Shown here: in pieces, positions 8,778 to 16,453 of the stretch | Position numbering within the stretch: the first letter of the stretch is position 1 | Layout: each line of letters starts with the position of its first letter | Source: Desemzia sp045528445 | Lineage (GTDB): Bacteria; Bacillota; Bacilli; Lactobacillales; Carnobacteriaceae | Length of the DNA stretch: 64,000 nucleotides | Direction: 5' to 3' | Assembly (NCBI RefSeq): GCF_045528445.1 | Contig: NZ_JBGQQU010000003.1 | Span: 76,357 to 140,356, forward strand | Translations under genes and position numbers: made by a program | The notes under the pieces: model-generated | Database searches by the model: none | The model's input: the letters and a program-made list of their open reading frames with translations, nothing else | What the model was told of the DNA's origin: nothing

Positions 8778-9254
8778 TCATTCTGCTTTCTCTTTCGCAA
8801 ATGTTTCTATAATCGATAACAATTCATCTTCTCCCTCATTTGAAAATAAGTTGTTCACTTCTATGACTGTAATGATCGTGTCTTCTGTTCTAATAATGGC
8901 GTGGATGCTTTTCTTTTTCTGTCCATCTGTTTTAGTTTCATTCGAAGACTGGAGTTGCTGATCGTTGAAATCTCGAACAGAAATCACATCATCTACGATC
9001 AAACCGATTTTTTGTTTTTTCCAAAAAGCTACAATCACTTTGGTTTGTTCTGTTCGTTGGTATGTTTCATTAAATAATCGTTCGTTCATGTCTACAATAG
9101 GAAGAACTTCTTCATTATAATCAATGACTCCTTTAATGTAGCTTGATGTATCTGGAATCAATGTTATATCTTCCAACAACAAAATTCGTTCAGTAGCATC
9201 AATATTTATAGCAATTTTTTGATGATTGCACATGAAAATAATGTGCTTTTCCAT
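8778..9254 (-). CDS. CheW-like adaptor protein (second copy)
   Basis: This 158-aa protein is a single CheW domain, more divergent than the cheW at 2385-2801. It opens with HIIFMCNHQKIAINID, has the core IPDTSSYIKGVIDYNEE where CheW proteins have VP...GLINLRGE, and ends with an extra acidic helix of about 25 residues. It has no receiver domain, so it is not CheV. Its place right after the mcp genes suggests that it serves those receptors. It may be a receptor-specific adaptor, but that is inference. Confidence 0.85.
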   Translation of the reverse strand: MEKHIIFMCNHQKIAINIDATERILLLEDITLIPDTSSYIKGVIDYNEEVLPIVDMNERLFNETYQRTEQTKVIVAFWKKQKIGLIVDDVISVRDFNDQQLQSSNETKTDGQKKKSIHAIIRTEDTIITVIEVNNLFSNEGEDELLSIIETFAKEKAE

Positions 9255-9282
9255 AGCTTCACCTGCTCTCTTAAACGGCTAT

Positions 9283-9325
9283 GTCAACCGACCTTTCACT
9301 TCTTGACTGCGAAAGGTCGGCTGGC
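9283..9325 (-). other. Intercistronic hairpin between mcp and cheW-like gene
   Basis: GTCAACCGACCTTTC (9283-9297) pairs with GAAAGGTCGGCTGGC (9311-9325), a 15-bp stem with two G-T pairs and a 13-nt loop. There is no T tract on the minus strand, so it is more likely an mRNA processing or stability element than a terminator. Confidence 0.55.
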
Positions 9326-9336
9326 TGGCTCATTCT

Positions 9337-11547
9337 TTATATTCCTTCTAATGAAAGTTCCGTTGATTCTCCCAGAGTTTCACTGTCTTTACTTGCTGTA
9401 TCTTGATCGTCATCTTGCAATTTGAACTGGTTGGCTACTTCGTTTAATTCTCCGGCTACCTTTTCCAAATCTGTAATGTGGGCACTAAATTCTTCCATTG
9501 TAGCTAATATTTCTTCAGCATTTGCGGAAACTTCTTCGGTTCCAGCAGAATTTTCTTCAGCTGAAGCTGCAATATTCTCAATAGAAAGCACTACTTCATC
9601 TTTTTTAGCTATAATGGATTCATTTAATTCCGACACACTGTTGATATCTTGCAGCAATAGATCCATTTCATCCGTAACCGTATTGGCTGCGTCAATAGCT
9701 TGATCGATAAAGGCCGTTTGCTTTTCGCTTCCCTCATTGGTTTCTTGTACTTTGTCCACCATGTTTTTAGATTTACGCTGGATAGTTCCAATAATTTGAC
9801 TGATTTCTTTAGTAGAAGAAGAACTTTTTTCAGCTAACTTCCGAACCTCATCCGCAACGACCGCAAATCCTTTTCCAGCTTCTCCTGCTCGAGCCGCTTC
9901 TATAGCTGCATTTAAAGCTAACAAATTCGTTTGTTTAGAGATGTCGCGAATGGCCTGAACAATTTTATCCACATTTTGGATTTCAACATTGACACTATCA
10001 ATGTTTTCTTTTAAGTTCATCATCATCGCAATAGTTCCTTGCCAATTTTCATACACATAGAACAGCTTTTCACTGCTGTTCATATTAGCATCAGAAGTAT
10101 CATTGATATGAAGTTGCATTTTTCCTAAGCTGACTTCAATTTGATTGAATACATTCACTAATTCATCCATTTTATCGGCCGTAGTAGCTGTATCTTGTGT
10201 TTGTAATCCAGTTGCTTCAGCAATGCCCGTGATTGTCTCTGAGACTTCTTCTGTAGCTGAGGACGTTTGTTTAGAGATCTCTTGCATCGTTTCCGTCATA
10301 TCCGTCAACAGAATGCTGTCATGCTGAATTTGCCCAACAGTTTGATTGAATCGAGCAGCCATTTCGTTAAAATGATACGCAATTTGCCCAAATTCATTGC
10401 TGTCTTCGCTTATTTTTGTAGCTTTGATCTCTTTCTTCCATTTAAGCAGCTTGCTTTCAAATGTAAATGCCAAATCATCTTCGGTTAAGCGAGCAGCTAA
10501 ATCCCCATTTTTTAATTTGTCAAAGGCTTGAGCAAATAGGGATGTGATACGTGTCAAGTATTTTGCGACCAATAAAGCCAATAGGATAGCAATGACTATT
10601 CCAATCAGGATCAAAATCCATAACAACTTTATACTTGCACTTGTTTCAGGGGCCATTTCCTCTTCTTCCGCAATAGAATAAACGGTGAGGCCTAAGGTAG
10701 GCAATTTTTGGTAATAAGCGTCAATGTCCTCGTTGCGTTCGTTAGTGACAAATCCTCTTTCTTCATAAGCAGTAGTAAACAGAGGACTGCTCACAATGGA
10801 AGCATCTACTTCCGAAGCTTTTTGAGACATCAGCACTTTCCCGGCAGTGTCTGCTACAAAAAAGTAACCGGTATTTCCAATATTCAAATTAGAGATTGCA
10901 TCATTGAATTCAGTCAATACTAGATCAAAAGCCAATACACCCATTAAAGATCCGCCTTGATAAATGGCTTTAGAACCTGTAACGATTTGTTCTGCAGTGG
11001 CCGTATTGGTATACGGTGCGCTCCAGTAAACTTTCCCTTTAGCGTCTAATGCGCCGGTATACCATTCTCGTGTGGTAGGATCGTAATTTTCGTATACTCC
11101 CGTTGTAGTGGCAATGATTTCTTTTTCTACAGGAGCATATAATGCATTTCCAATGTTGCTGTTTGTTGTTTGGATCATGCTTAAATTATTCCAAATATCT
11201 GAACGTACCGATTCGTCCTCAGCTATTTGCCAAAAAACTTCTTCTTTAGCCAATAAATCCAAACTGACTTCCATTGATTTAGCGGTTGCTTCTAATTGAT
11301 TCGCTAAAATAGAAGTCATATCTTTTTCGCTGGCTTCAATGCGATCAGCCAGTAATTTATTTGAACTGTTCAAAGACAGTGCCAAAGCTGCAATAACTGG
11401 TACAATCACCAACAATACAATCAAAAAGATAACGGGATATTTAATACTTTTTTTCCGTTCTCCCTTTGTATGTGCCGCTTTTCTCCATTGAATGGTCTTT
11501 ATTTTTCCCCACATTCGCTTTACTGTATCCAAAAATCTGTCAGCCAT
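9337..11547 (-). CDS. Methyl-accepting chemotaxis protein with dCache sensor, likely amino-acid receptor
   Basis: A 736-aa transmembrane chemoreceptor. A basic cytoplasmic N terminus is followed by TM1 (about 37-59), an extracellular dCache domain (about 60-300), TM2 (about 307-330), HAMP (about 330-390) and the MCP signalling domain, whose tip contains GKGFAVVADEVRKLAE. The sensor carries Y155, R160, W162, Y163, Y179 and D208 in the spacing of the amino-acid-binding dCache motif known from PctA-type receptors, so an amino-acid ligand is likely. GAAGGGG precedes the ATG. It is the second gene of the operon. No C-terminal CheR-tethering pentapeptide is seen. Confidence 0.93.
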   Translation of the reverse strand: MADRFLDTVKRMWGKIKTIQWRKAAHTKGERKKSIKYPVIFLIVLLVIVPVIAALALSLNSSNKLLADRIEASEKDMTSILANQLEATAKSMEVSLDLLAKEEVFWQIAEDESVRSDIWNNLSMIQTTNSNIGNALYAPVEKEIIATTTGVYENYDPTTREWYTGALDAKGKVYWSAPYTNTATAEQIVTGSKAIYQGGSLMGVLAFDLVLTEFNDAISNLNIGNTGYFFVADTAGKVLMSQKASEVDASIVSSPLFTTAYEERGFVTNERNEDIDAYYQKLPTLGLTVYSIAEEEEMAPETSASIKLLWILILIGIVIAILLALLVAKYLTRITSLFAQAFDKLKNGDLAARLTEDDLAFTFESKLLKWKKEIKATKISEDSNEFGQIAYHFNEMAARFNQTVGQIQHDSILLTDMTETMQEISKQTSSATEEVSETITGIAEATGLQTQDTATTADKMDELVNVFNQIEVSLGKMQLHINDTSDANMNSSEKLFYVYENWQGTIAMMMNLKENIDSVNVEIQNVDKIVQAIRDISKQTNLLALNAAIEAARAGEAGKGFAVVADEVRKLAEKSSSSTKEISQIIGTIQRKSKNMVDKVQETNEGSEKQTAFIDQAIDAANTVTDEMDLLLQDINSVSELNESIIAKKDEVVLSIENIAASAEENSAGTEEVSANAEEILATMEEFSAHITDLEKVAGELNEVANQFKLQDDDQDTASKDSETLGESTELSLEGI

Positions 11548-11652
11548 CGTTTATTCCCCTTCAACTATAAAGTCAGTGCATGTAAAAATCTCCTTTTAAA
11601 TCAAACCCATAAACTGTCGCGTCTAACCTATTCAACAGTCGAATAGATCTTT

Positions 11653-13419
11653 TTATTCTGCTGTTAATGTAAAGTGCTGTACCAAACTATTCAATTCTTC
11701 AGCTAATTCTGAAACTTGGGCAGCACTTGCAGATACTTCATCCATTGAACCAGAAATTTCTTGTGAAGCTGCTGACGTTTCTTCGACTCCTGCAGCAGAT
11801 TCTTCGGAAACAGAAGCAATATCTCCGATAGAAACATCCATTTCTTTACTGTAAGCCAAAATATCTTGTAAATTAGCCGTAATTTTATTTACGCCGCTTG
11901 TAATATGTGAGATTTCAGCATTGATTGAACTCAACGTCATTCCTGTTTGTTTGATTTGTGCTGAGCCCTCGGTTACTTCTCTGTATCCGCTGCTTAAAGA
12001 GTCCATTACATCGAAAGATTCATTTTGAATCGTTTGGACAAAGTTGGTAATGTCTTTCACTGAGTTAGAGGTTTGTTCCGCTAATTTACGCACTTCATCT
12101 GCTACTACAGCAAAACCTTTACCGTGTTCCCCTGCACGCGCTGCTTCAATAGCTGCGTTCAACGCTAACAAGTTCGTTTGATCTGCTACATCTTTGATAA
12201 CTTCTACCAATTTAGAAATTTCATTGGTTTGAGTGTTCAATCCAAACATTTTTTCAACGGCTTGACTGACTACATTGTCAATTTTAGTCATTTGTTCTGT
12301 TGAAGTGTTCATGAGAACTTGTCCGTTTTCAGACATTTCCAAGATATGAGCTGATTTTGTCTTAGCTTCACTGCTGGTTTCGTTAGCATCTTCAATAATC
12401 TTCACAAATGAATCCATCATAACGGCTAGTTCAGAAGCTGTCTCTGCTTGAGTTTCTGATCCAGATGCCATTTCCTGCATTGTTGTTGCAATTTGTTCAG
12501 CACCGCTTTTCACTTCCAAAGTAGCTTGCGTCAATTCTTCACTATGGCTGGAAGTAGTAGCCGAAATCGCACTGGCTTCTTTTAACACTTCTGCCGTTTG
12601 GCTGCTCATTTCATTAGCTGCTGTCATCAATTCTCCGATTTCATCTTGAGAAGTAACCACAAGCGGTTCAGAACTTAAATCTCCGGCTGCCATAATTTGC
12701 ATGCGTTCTTTTAATTGTTTGATTGGTTTAGTCATATTATTAGCAACGATCAAAGCAATTGCAGTTCCGATAATTACTGTAAGTACTGAAATAATCACTA
12801 AGTTAGTTACCATCCAAGCACCGGACTGATTAACTTCTTGAGCTATTTCTTGAATTTCTTCTTCTCGATGAGCTGATAGTTCGTTAAAGGACTGAATCAA
12901 TGCATCTCCTCGAGGAATAACTTCGGTCAACATCGTCATTTCAGCATAGGCAGTGTCCTCTCTCTCCATTGCTGAAATGACCTCATCTGTAAATGCTCCC
13001 CATTTAGTCTTTTGGTCAACTAACTCTTCAGCTTCAGGTGAACTGGATTTAGTTAAAAATTCATTCTCTAAAGCAATACTCGCATCGATTCTGTCATTGA
13101 ACTTCTCTAAATACTGTGTGTCATCTGAAATCACATAGGCTTGTAGTAAATTCATGCGTTCAGCCATATTATTTGCAATGCCTTCATCTAAAATCAATAA
13201 TGCCATATCTTCTTCTAATACTTTTTTCACAGCGTTATTTTGATTCGTAACACTGAATAAGTTGAATCCACTGCTGATCAAGACCAATAAAATGATGACA
13301 CCAAAATTCATTAACAATTTTCCTTTGATCGTTTTCGCATTAAATTTACCTTTTAAGCTCCGAGATCGTTTTTTTAGATTATCTAAGTTTGTTTCATTTA
13401 TATTGTTTGTAGTTTCCAT
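11653..13419 (-). CDS. Methyl-accepting chemotaxis protein with four-helix-bundle-type sensor
   Basis: Chemoreceptor of 588 aa from the ATG at 13419, which has GAGGG 10 nt upstream. An in-frame GTG at 13464 with its own AAAGG would add 15 residues and cannot be excluded. TM1 lies near residues 35-57. The extracellular part is all-helical, about 145 residues, of the 4HB_MCP type. TM2 (WMVTNLVIISVLTVIIG) leads into HAMP, and the MCP domain has the tip GKGFAVVADEVRKLAE. Its ligand cannot be read from the sequence. It is the first gene of the che operon, behind the sigma-28 promoter. Confidence 0.92.
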   Translation of the reverse strand: METTNNINETNLDNLKKRSRSLKGKFNAKTIKGKLLMNFGVIILLVLISSGFNLFSVTNQNNAVKKVLEEDMALLILDEGIANNMAERMNLLQAYVISDDTQYLEKFNDRIDASIALENEFLTKSSSPEAEELVDQKTKWGAFTDEVISAMEREDTAYAEMTMLTEVIPRGDALIQSFNELSAHREEEIQEIAQEVNQSGAWMVTNLVIISVLTVIIGTAIALIVANNMTKPIKQLKERMQIMAAGDLSSEPLVVTSQDEIGELMTAANEMSSQTAEVLKEASAISATTSSHSEELTQATLEVKSGAEQIATTMQEMASGSETQAETASELAVMMDSFVKIIEDANETSSEAKTKSAHILEMSENGQVLMNTSTEQMTKIDNVVSQAVEKMFGLNTQTNEISKLVEVIKDVADQTNLLALNAAIEAARAGEHGKGFAVVADEVRKLAEQTSNSVKDITNFVQTIQNESFDVMDSLSSGYREVTEGSAQIKQTGMTLSSINAEISHITSGVNKITANLQDILAYSKEMDVSIGDIASVSEESAAGVEETSAASQEISGSMDEVSASAAQVSELAEELNSLVQHFTLTAE

Positions 13420-13523
13420 TAGTTCTATTCCCTCACTTTTCTTATGTACATTTCTTTGCCTCACCGATACCTTTTCTTCCCTCCTCTTTTATGAAGCCCT
13501 CCCTATTTTTATCGCTGTAACCC

Positions 13524-13550
13524 ATATCGGAAAAAAACAGCGTATATTAA
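13524..13550 (-). promoter_or_regulatory. Sigma-28 (SigD/FliA) promoter of the che operon
   Basis: On the minus strand TTAA is followed by 15 nt and TCCGATAT, against the Gram-positive sigma-D consensus TAAA-N15-GCCGATAT. It lies 60-105 nt before the first mcp start. No good sigma-A promoter competes with it. Confidence 0.8.
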
Positions 13551-13626
13551 GGAAAATAATGTGAATACTTTGTCACATTTTTGGATTACTACATTTTATT
13601 TAGTGGGTCTTCTATTTATATTTGAA

Positions 13627-13655
13627 TTGGTAAATGGAATGCTTTCTTGTATACT
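13627..13655 (+). promoter_or_regulatory. Sigma-A promoter of the YaiI/YqxD gene
   Basis: TTGGTA (13627-13632), 17 nt, TATACT (13650-13655), about 35 nt before the gene start. Confidence 0.65.
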
Positions 13656-13689
13656 GAAATTATTGGTTTTATCGGCATAGAAAGGTTGT

Positions 13690-14145
13690 GTGCTAAGGAT
13701 GCACGTTTATATTGATGCGGATGCAAGTCCAGTGAAAAATATTGTGATCGAAGAGGGATTAAAACGCGGTCTTCCAGTCACCTTAGTAACCAGTATTGCA
13801 CATTATTCTACCACTGAGTATCCACCAGGAGTTCAGACAGTTTATGTCGATACCGGAGCAGAAGCAGCTGACTACCGAATTATGCAGCTGGTAAAAAAAG
13901 AGGATCTATTGATCACTCAAGACTATGGTCTAGCTTCATTGTGTTTAGCAAAAGGCTGTTTAGTTTTACACCACACTGGTTTCCGTTATACTGCTGACAA
14001 TATCGATCAGCTGTTGCAATCTCGCTACTTGAGCGCCATGGTGCGAAAAAGCGGCAAACGGACTAAAGGACCGAAACCCTTTACTAATGAAGACCGGGAT
14101 AAATTCAGAGAGTTGCTAAAGGGCGTTTTGGATTCTGTAGTATAA
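13690..14145 (+). CDS. YaiI/YqxD family protein (UPF0178)
   Basis: The 151-aa product opens with HVYIDADASPVKN, the acidic motif of the DUF188/UPF0178 family, which has a PIN-like nuclease fold. Further family features are VDTGAEAADYRIMQL and TQDYGLASLCLAKG. The biochemical role of the family is not settled. The start is uncertain: a GTG at 13690 has AAAGG 4 nt upstream; an ATG at 13699 would drop three residues. It is transcribed away from the che operon and ends at a strong terminator, so it forms a single-gene unit. Confidence 0.85.
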   Translation: MLRMHVYIDADASPVKNIVIEEGLKRGLPVTLVTSIAHYSTTEYPPGVQTVYVDTGAEAADYRIMQLVKKEDLLITQDYGLASLCLAKGCLVLHHTGFRYTADNIDQLLQSRYLSAMVRKSGKRTKGPKPFTNEDRDKFRELLKGVLDSVV

Positions 14146-14182
14146 AAAAAGGTGCCAGCTATTTTTCGCTGACACCTTTTTT
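14145..14182 (+). terminator. Rho-independent terminator after YaiI/YqxD gene
   Basis: AAAAAAGGTGCCAGC pairs with GCTGACACCTTTTTT (one bulge), 8-nt loop, ending in a T run. It is A/T symmetric and could work in both directions. Confidence 0.85.
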
Positions 14183-14236
14183 TGCAGCTGATTGGCTGAG
14201 TTAAGTAGTGTCTAAAGTGATGTGTGTGGGTTGTGT

Positions 14237-14392
14237 TTCTCATCGAGTGAGTGGTTATTTTGAGTTCACTTGATGAGTAAAGCGGGTTTTCTCATCGAGT
14301 GAGCGGTTATTTTGAGTTCACTTGATGAATAAAGCGGGTTTTCTCATCGAGTGAGCGATTATTTTAGACTCACTTGATGAATAAAGGGGAAT
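14237..14392. repeat. Tandem hairpin array, 3 units of 52 bp
   Basis: Units begin with TTCTCATCGAGTGAG at 14237, 14289 and 14341, exactly 52 bp apart. Each has CATCGAGTGA facing TCACTTGATG, then a constant linker of the ATAAAGCGGG type. The third unit overlaps the last codons of the NERD-domain gene, whose TGA stop is part of the TCACTTGATG arm read on the minus strand. Confidence 0.85.
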
Positions 14393-15299
14393 GGAGTTCG
14401 TAAAAAGTACTTTTGTAGTGGCCATGTGTATGAGAATGTCTCGCCAATACCCGTTGAACACGCTGTTCATCATATTCTTCTCCACACCAAAGAGTAATGA
14501 GTCGTTTCGTGACGTTCAATCCCGGATAAAGCAGATGACATTCGTCTGCCGAACGTATGATAGCATCTGAGGCCGTTTCTTTATACCCGCAAGCAGAACA
14601 GATGCGATTTTGACGCGTGTTTATATGATCAAATGAAAAACAGCGCGGACAGATAATTCCTTTCTTTAACACGGAAAAATCATATTGTGGCAAATCAAGC
14701 GGTCGATAGTTATCTATATGCAATGCGCACAACTGATTAGCAAGCTGACTCTGAGCCACGTTTGTCACTGAAGTTATTTTTGCCATCTGCTCAAAGTGGC
14801 GGGGTAATTGGTTTGCGAATATAAATGGTTTATCCCTAGGAAGTTCATATAAATAAAAGTCTGGATTGATAAAGACGACTTTCGATTTTATTTCCATTTG
14901 AAAGCCAAGTTTACGGACTAAATTATGAAGAAGTGGCTGACTACGATGGACTTGAGTTAGAGGATCCGAGATGATGAAATCCGACTGCCCATGAAGAGCC
15001 CCGTTTTTGTAATCATAACTGCCAGAATAATTTTTTATTTCATAAAGAAAAATCGTATTTTCCTTTAAAATAAGACAATCAATTTGAAACATTTGTCCAT
15101 TTTCCTTAAGCAATAAATCGTTTATCACGAGATTATCAGCTGGCAGGATTTCTGGATAGATGTCAAAATCTGTTTCACCTTCGAAACCCTTAGTATGGTT
15201 GGAATACTCTTTTTTTTCTAAAACTTTGAGGTCGGTTCGGCAATTCAAAGATTCTAAAACTCTAAGTGTCAATGGCTTGGATCGTTTCTTGATAATCAT
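14370..15299 (-). CDS. NERD-domain (nuclease-related) protein with C-terminal zinc ribbon
   Basis: The 309-aa protein has a NERD domain at about 35-150: a GFEGE motif, the acidic strand QIDCLILKENTIFLYEIKNYSG (Asp, then E-I-K as in restriction-endonuclease folds) and a downstream DPLTQVHRSQPLLHNLV helix. Near residue 215 a CPRC...CSACG zinc ribbon follows. No signal peptide or membrane segment is seen, so it should be cytoplasmic. NERD proteins are thought to act on nucleic acids, but substrates are unknown. GAGAGGAG precedes the ATG. The C-terminal codons LFIK-stop lie within a 52-bp repeat unit. Confidence 0.85.
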   Translation of the reverse strand: MIIKKRSKPLTLRVLESLNCRTDLKVLEKKEYSNHTKGFEGETDFDIYPEILPADNLVINDLLLKENGQMFQIDCLILKENTIFLYEIKNYSGSYDYKNGALHGQSDFIISDPLTQVHRSQPLLHNLVRKLGFQMEIKSKVVFINPDFYLYELPRDKPFIFANQLPRHFEQMAKITSVTNVAQSQLANQLCALHIDNYRPLDLPQYDFSVLKKGIICPRCFSFDHINTRQNRICSACGYKETASDAIIRSADECHLLYPGLNVTKRLITLWCGEEYDEQRVQRVLARHSHTHGHYKSTFYELHSPLFIK

Positions 15300-15379
15300 A
15301 AAAAAGCTCCTCTCACAAAATAGTCATTACTCTATACTATTCGCAAAAAAAGGTTTGAATCTTTAAATGAATTGGATTT

Positions 15380-15535
15380 TATTATTCAAGTGGAAATTTA
15401 AAATAAGTTCAGTTGACGAATAAAACGTGTTTTCTCATTAAGTGAACAATATTTTCAGGCTCACTTGATGAGTAAAGCCACTTTACGCATCAAGCGAACA
15501 ATAGTTTTGGGCTCATTTGAGGAATAAAGTGTCAC
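15380..15535. repeat. Tandem hairpin array, 3 degenerate units of 52 bp
   Basis: AAG of the left arm recurs at 15388, 15440 and 15492, a strict 52-bp step. Unit 2 pairs CATTAAGTGA with TCACTTGATG; units 1 and 3 are more decayed. Linkers keep the GAATAAA/AGTAAAG core of the array at 14237. It fills most of the 323-bp interval 15300-15622, together with the terminator that follows. Confidence 0.75.
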
Positions 15536-15549
15536 CCTAATACTTTCTC

Positions 15550-15606
15550 ATAAAAAATGACTCCAAAAATTAGATTTTACTCTAATTTTTGGAGTCATTA
15601 TCTTTC
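15550..15606 (-). terminator. Terminator of the CAP-domain gene
   Basis: AATGACTCCAAAAATTAGA pairs perfectly with TCTAATTTTTGGAGTCATT across a 6-nt loop. On the minus strand TTTTTTA follows. Confidence 0.85.
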
Positions 15607-15622
15607 TCATTGCCACATCTTT

Positions 15623-16279
15623 TTATCTTGGTGTTCCAAAAATTTGAGTAGCGTAGAGGACTTCCCCATCATAATGAATACCTATGCCTACTTCTTCAAA
15701 TTCAGGTTTGACCATATTTTCGTAATGCCCTTCACTGTTCTTCCAACCGTCAAAAATAACATCAGCCATACCGAGTTCATCTAAATAATAAGTAGCCATG
15801 GCTAAGTTTTCTCCTGCCAGTTGATAGCGGTATTCGTGACCTGTTTCTTCTAAAACAGTAAATGGATCGCTGCCATCCGGACGTGTGTGTTCAAACAATT
15901 CTTCCGTTTCGAGTGCACGTTGATCTGCAGCTAACTTTAATGGTTGGTTTTTCGTTACCGGTTGAACGCCTACTTCAGTTCTCAATTCATTGAGTAACTC
16001 AAAAATCCGATTTTCAATGATTTTGTAATCAATTTCAGCAGAACTATTTTCAATTGCTGTTTCTTGTTGTTGTTCAGTCTTTGAATTTGAGTTAGTTTCT
16101 TCTTCAGGCAAACCTACCTGCATTCCTGGACTGAATTCATTTGGAACAGGAATCATATCGACGACATCATACAATAATTGTCCGACTTGAGTTCCATCTA
16201 ATATATTGGTCGCTGCCAGCCAAAACCCGAACATTATCGAAATTAAAACGCTAACGATAAAACCTAGTAATTTTGTCAT
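15623..16279 (-). CDS. CAP-domain (SCP/YkwD-like) surface protein
   Basis: The 218-aa product has an N-terminal hydrophobic segment (about 5-26: LGFIVSVLISIMFGFWLA) that is a signal anchor or signal peptide, then a low-complexity Glu/Gln/Ser linker (about 60-85), then a CAP domain to the end. CAP signatures visible: LLNELRTEVGVQPV, RALETEELFEHTRPDGS, the GENLA motif and WKNSEGHYENMV. It is expected to be extracellular or membrane-tethered; function unknown. AAAGGA stands 8 nt before the ATG, with an extended -10 promoter just upstream. It is a single-gene unit with its own terminator. Confidence 0.88.
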   Translation of the reverse strand: MTKLLGFIVSVLISIMFGFWLAATNILDGTQVGQLLYDVVDMIPVPNEFSPGMQVGLPEEETNSNSKTEQQQETAIENSSAEIDYKIIENRIFELLNELRTEVGVQPVTKNQPLKLAADQRALETEELFEHTRPDGSDPFTVLEETGHEYRYQLAGENLAMATYYLDELGMADVIFDGWKNSEGHYENMVKPEFEEVGIGIHYDGEVLYATQIFGTPR

Positions 16280-16310
16280 CTAAGCTTCCTTTCTATTTTT
16301 TCTTAGAATA

Positions 16311-16319
16311 ATTATACCA
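16311..16319 (-). promoter_or_regulatory. Extended -10 promoter of the CAP-domain gene
   Basis: TGGTATAAT on the minus strand, 32 nt before the ATG; no good -35 element, as expected for an extended -10 promoter. Confidence 0.55.
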
Positions 16320-16400
16320 GATATCCACTTATCATGTTGTGAACAATTCTTTTTGACGAAAAGTGACCAGCAAATAGAAAAAAATGGAAGTAAAGCTATA

Positions 16401-16440
16401 CAAAAACAAGCCACTCATCTTTAGCAGAGTAGCTTGTTAG
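16401..16440 (-). terminator. Terminator of the NCS2 permease gene
   Basis: On the minus strand AACAAGCTACTC pairs with GAGTGGCTTGTT and TTTTG follows. It lies 14 nt after the permease stop. Confidence 0.75.
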
Positions 16441-16453
16441 ATAGAAAATCAAC

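Noticed and set aside
13511..13564. Plus-strand frame overlapping the first mcp and its promoter (13262-13564)
   Set aside because: It is a shadow of the mcp coding strand and the sigma-28 promoter region.
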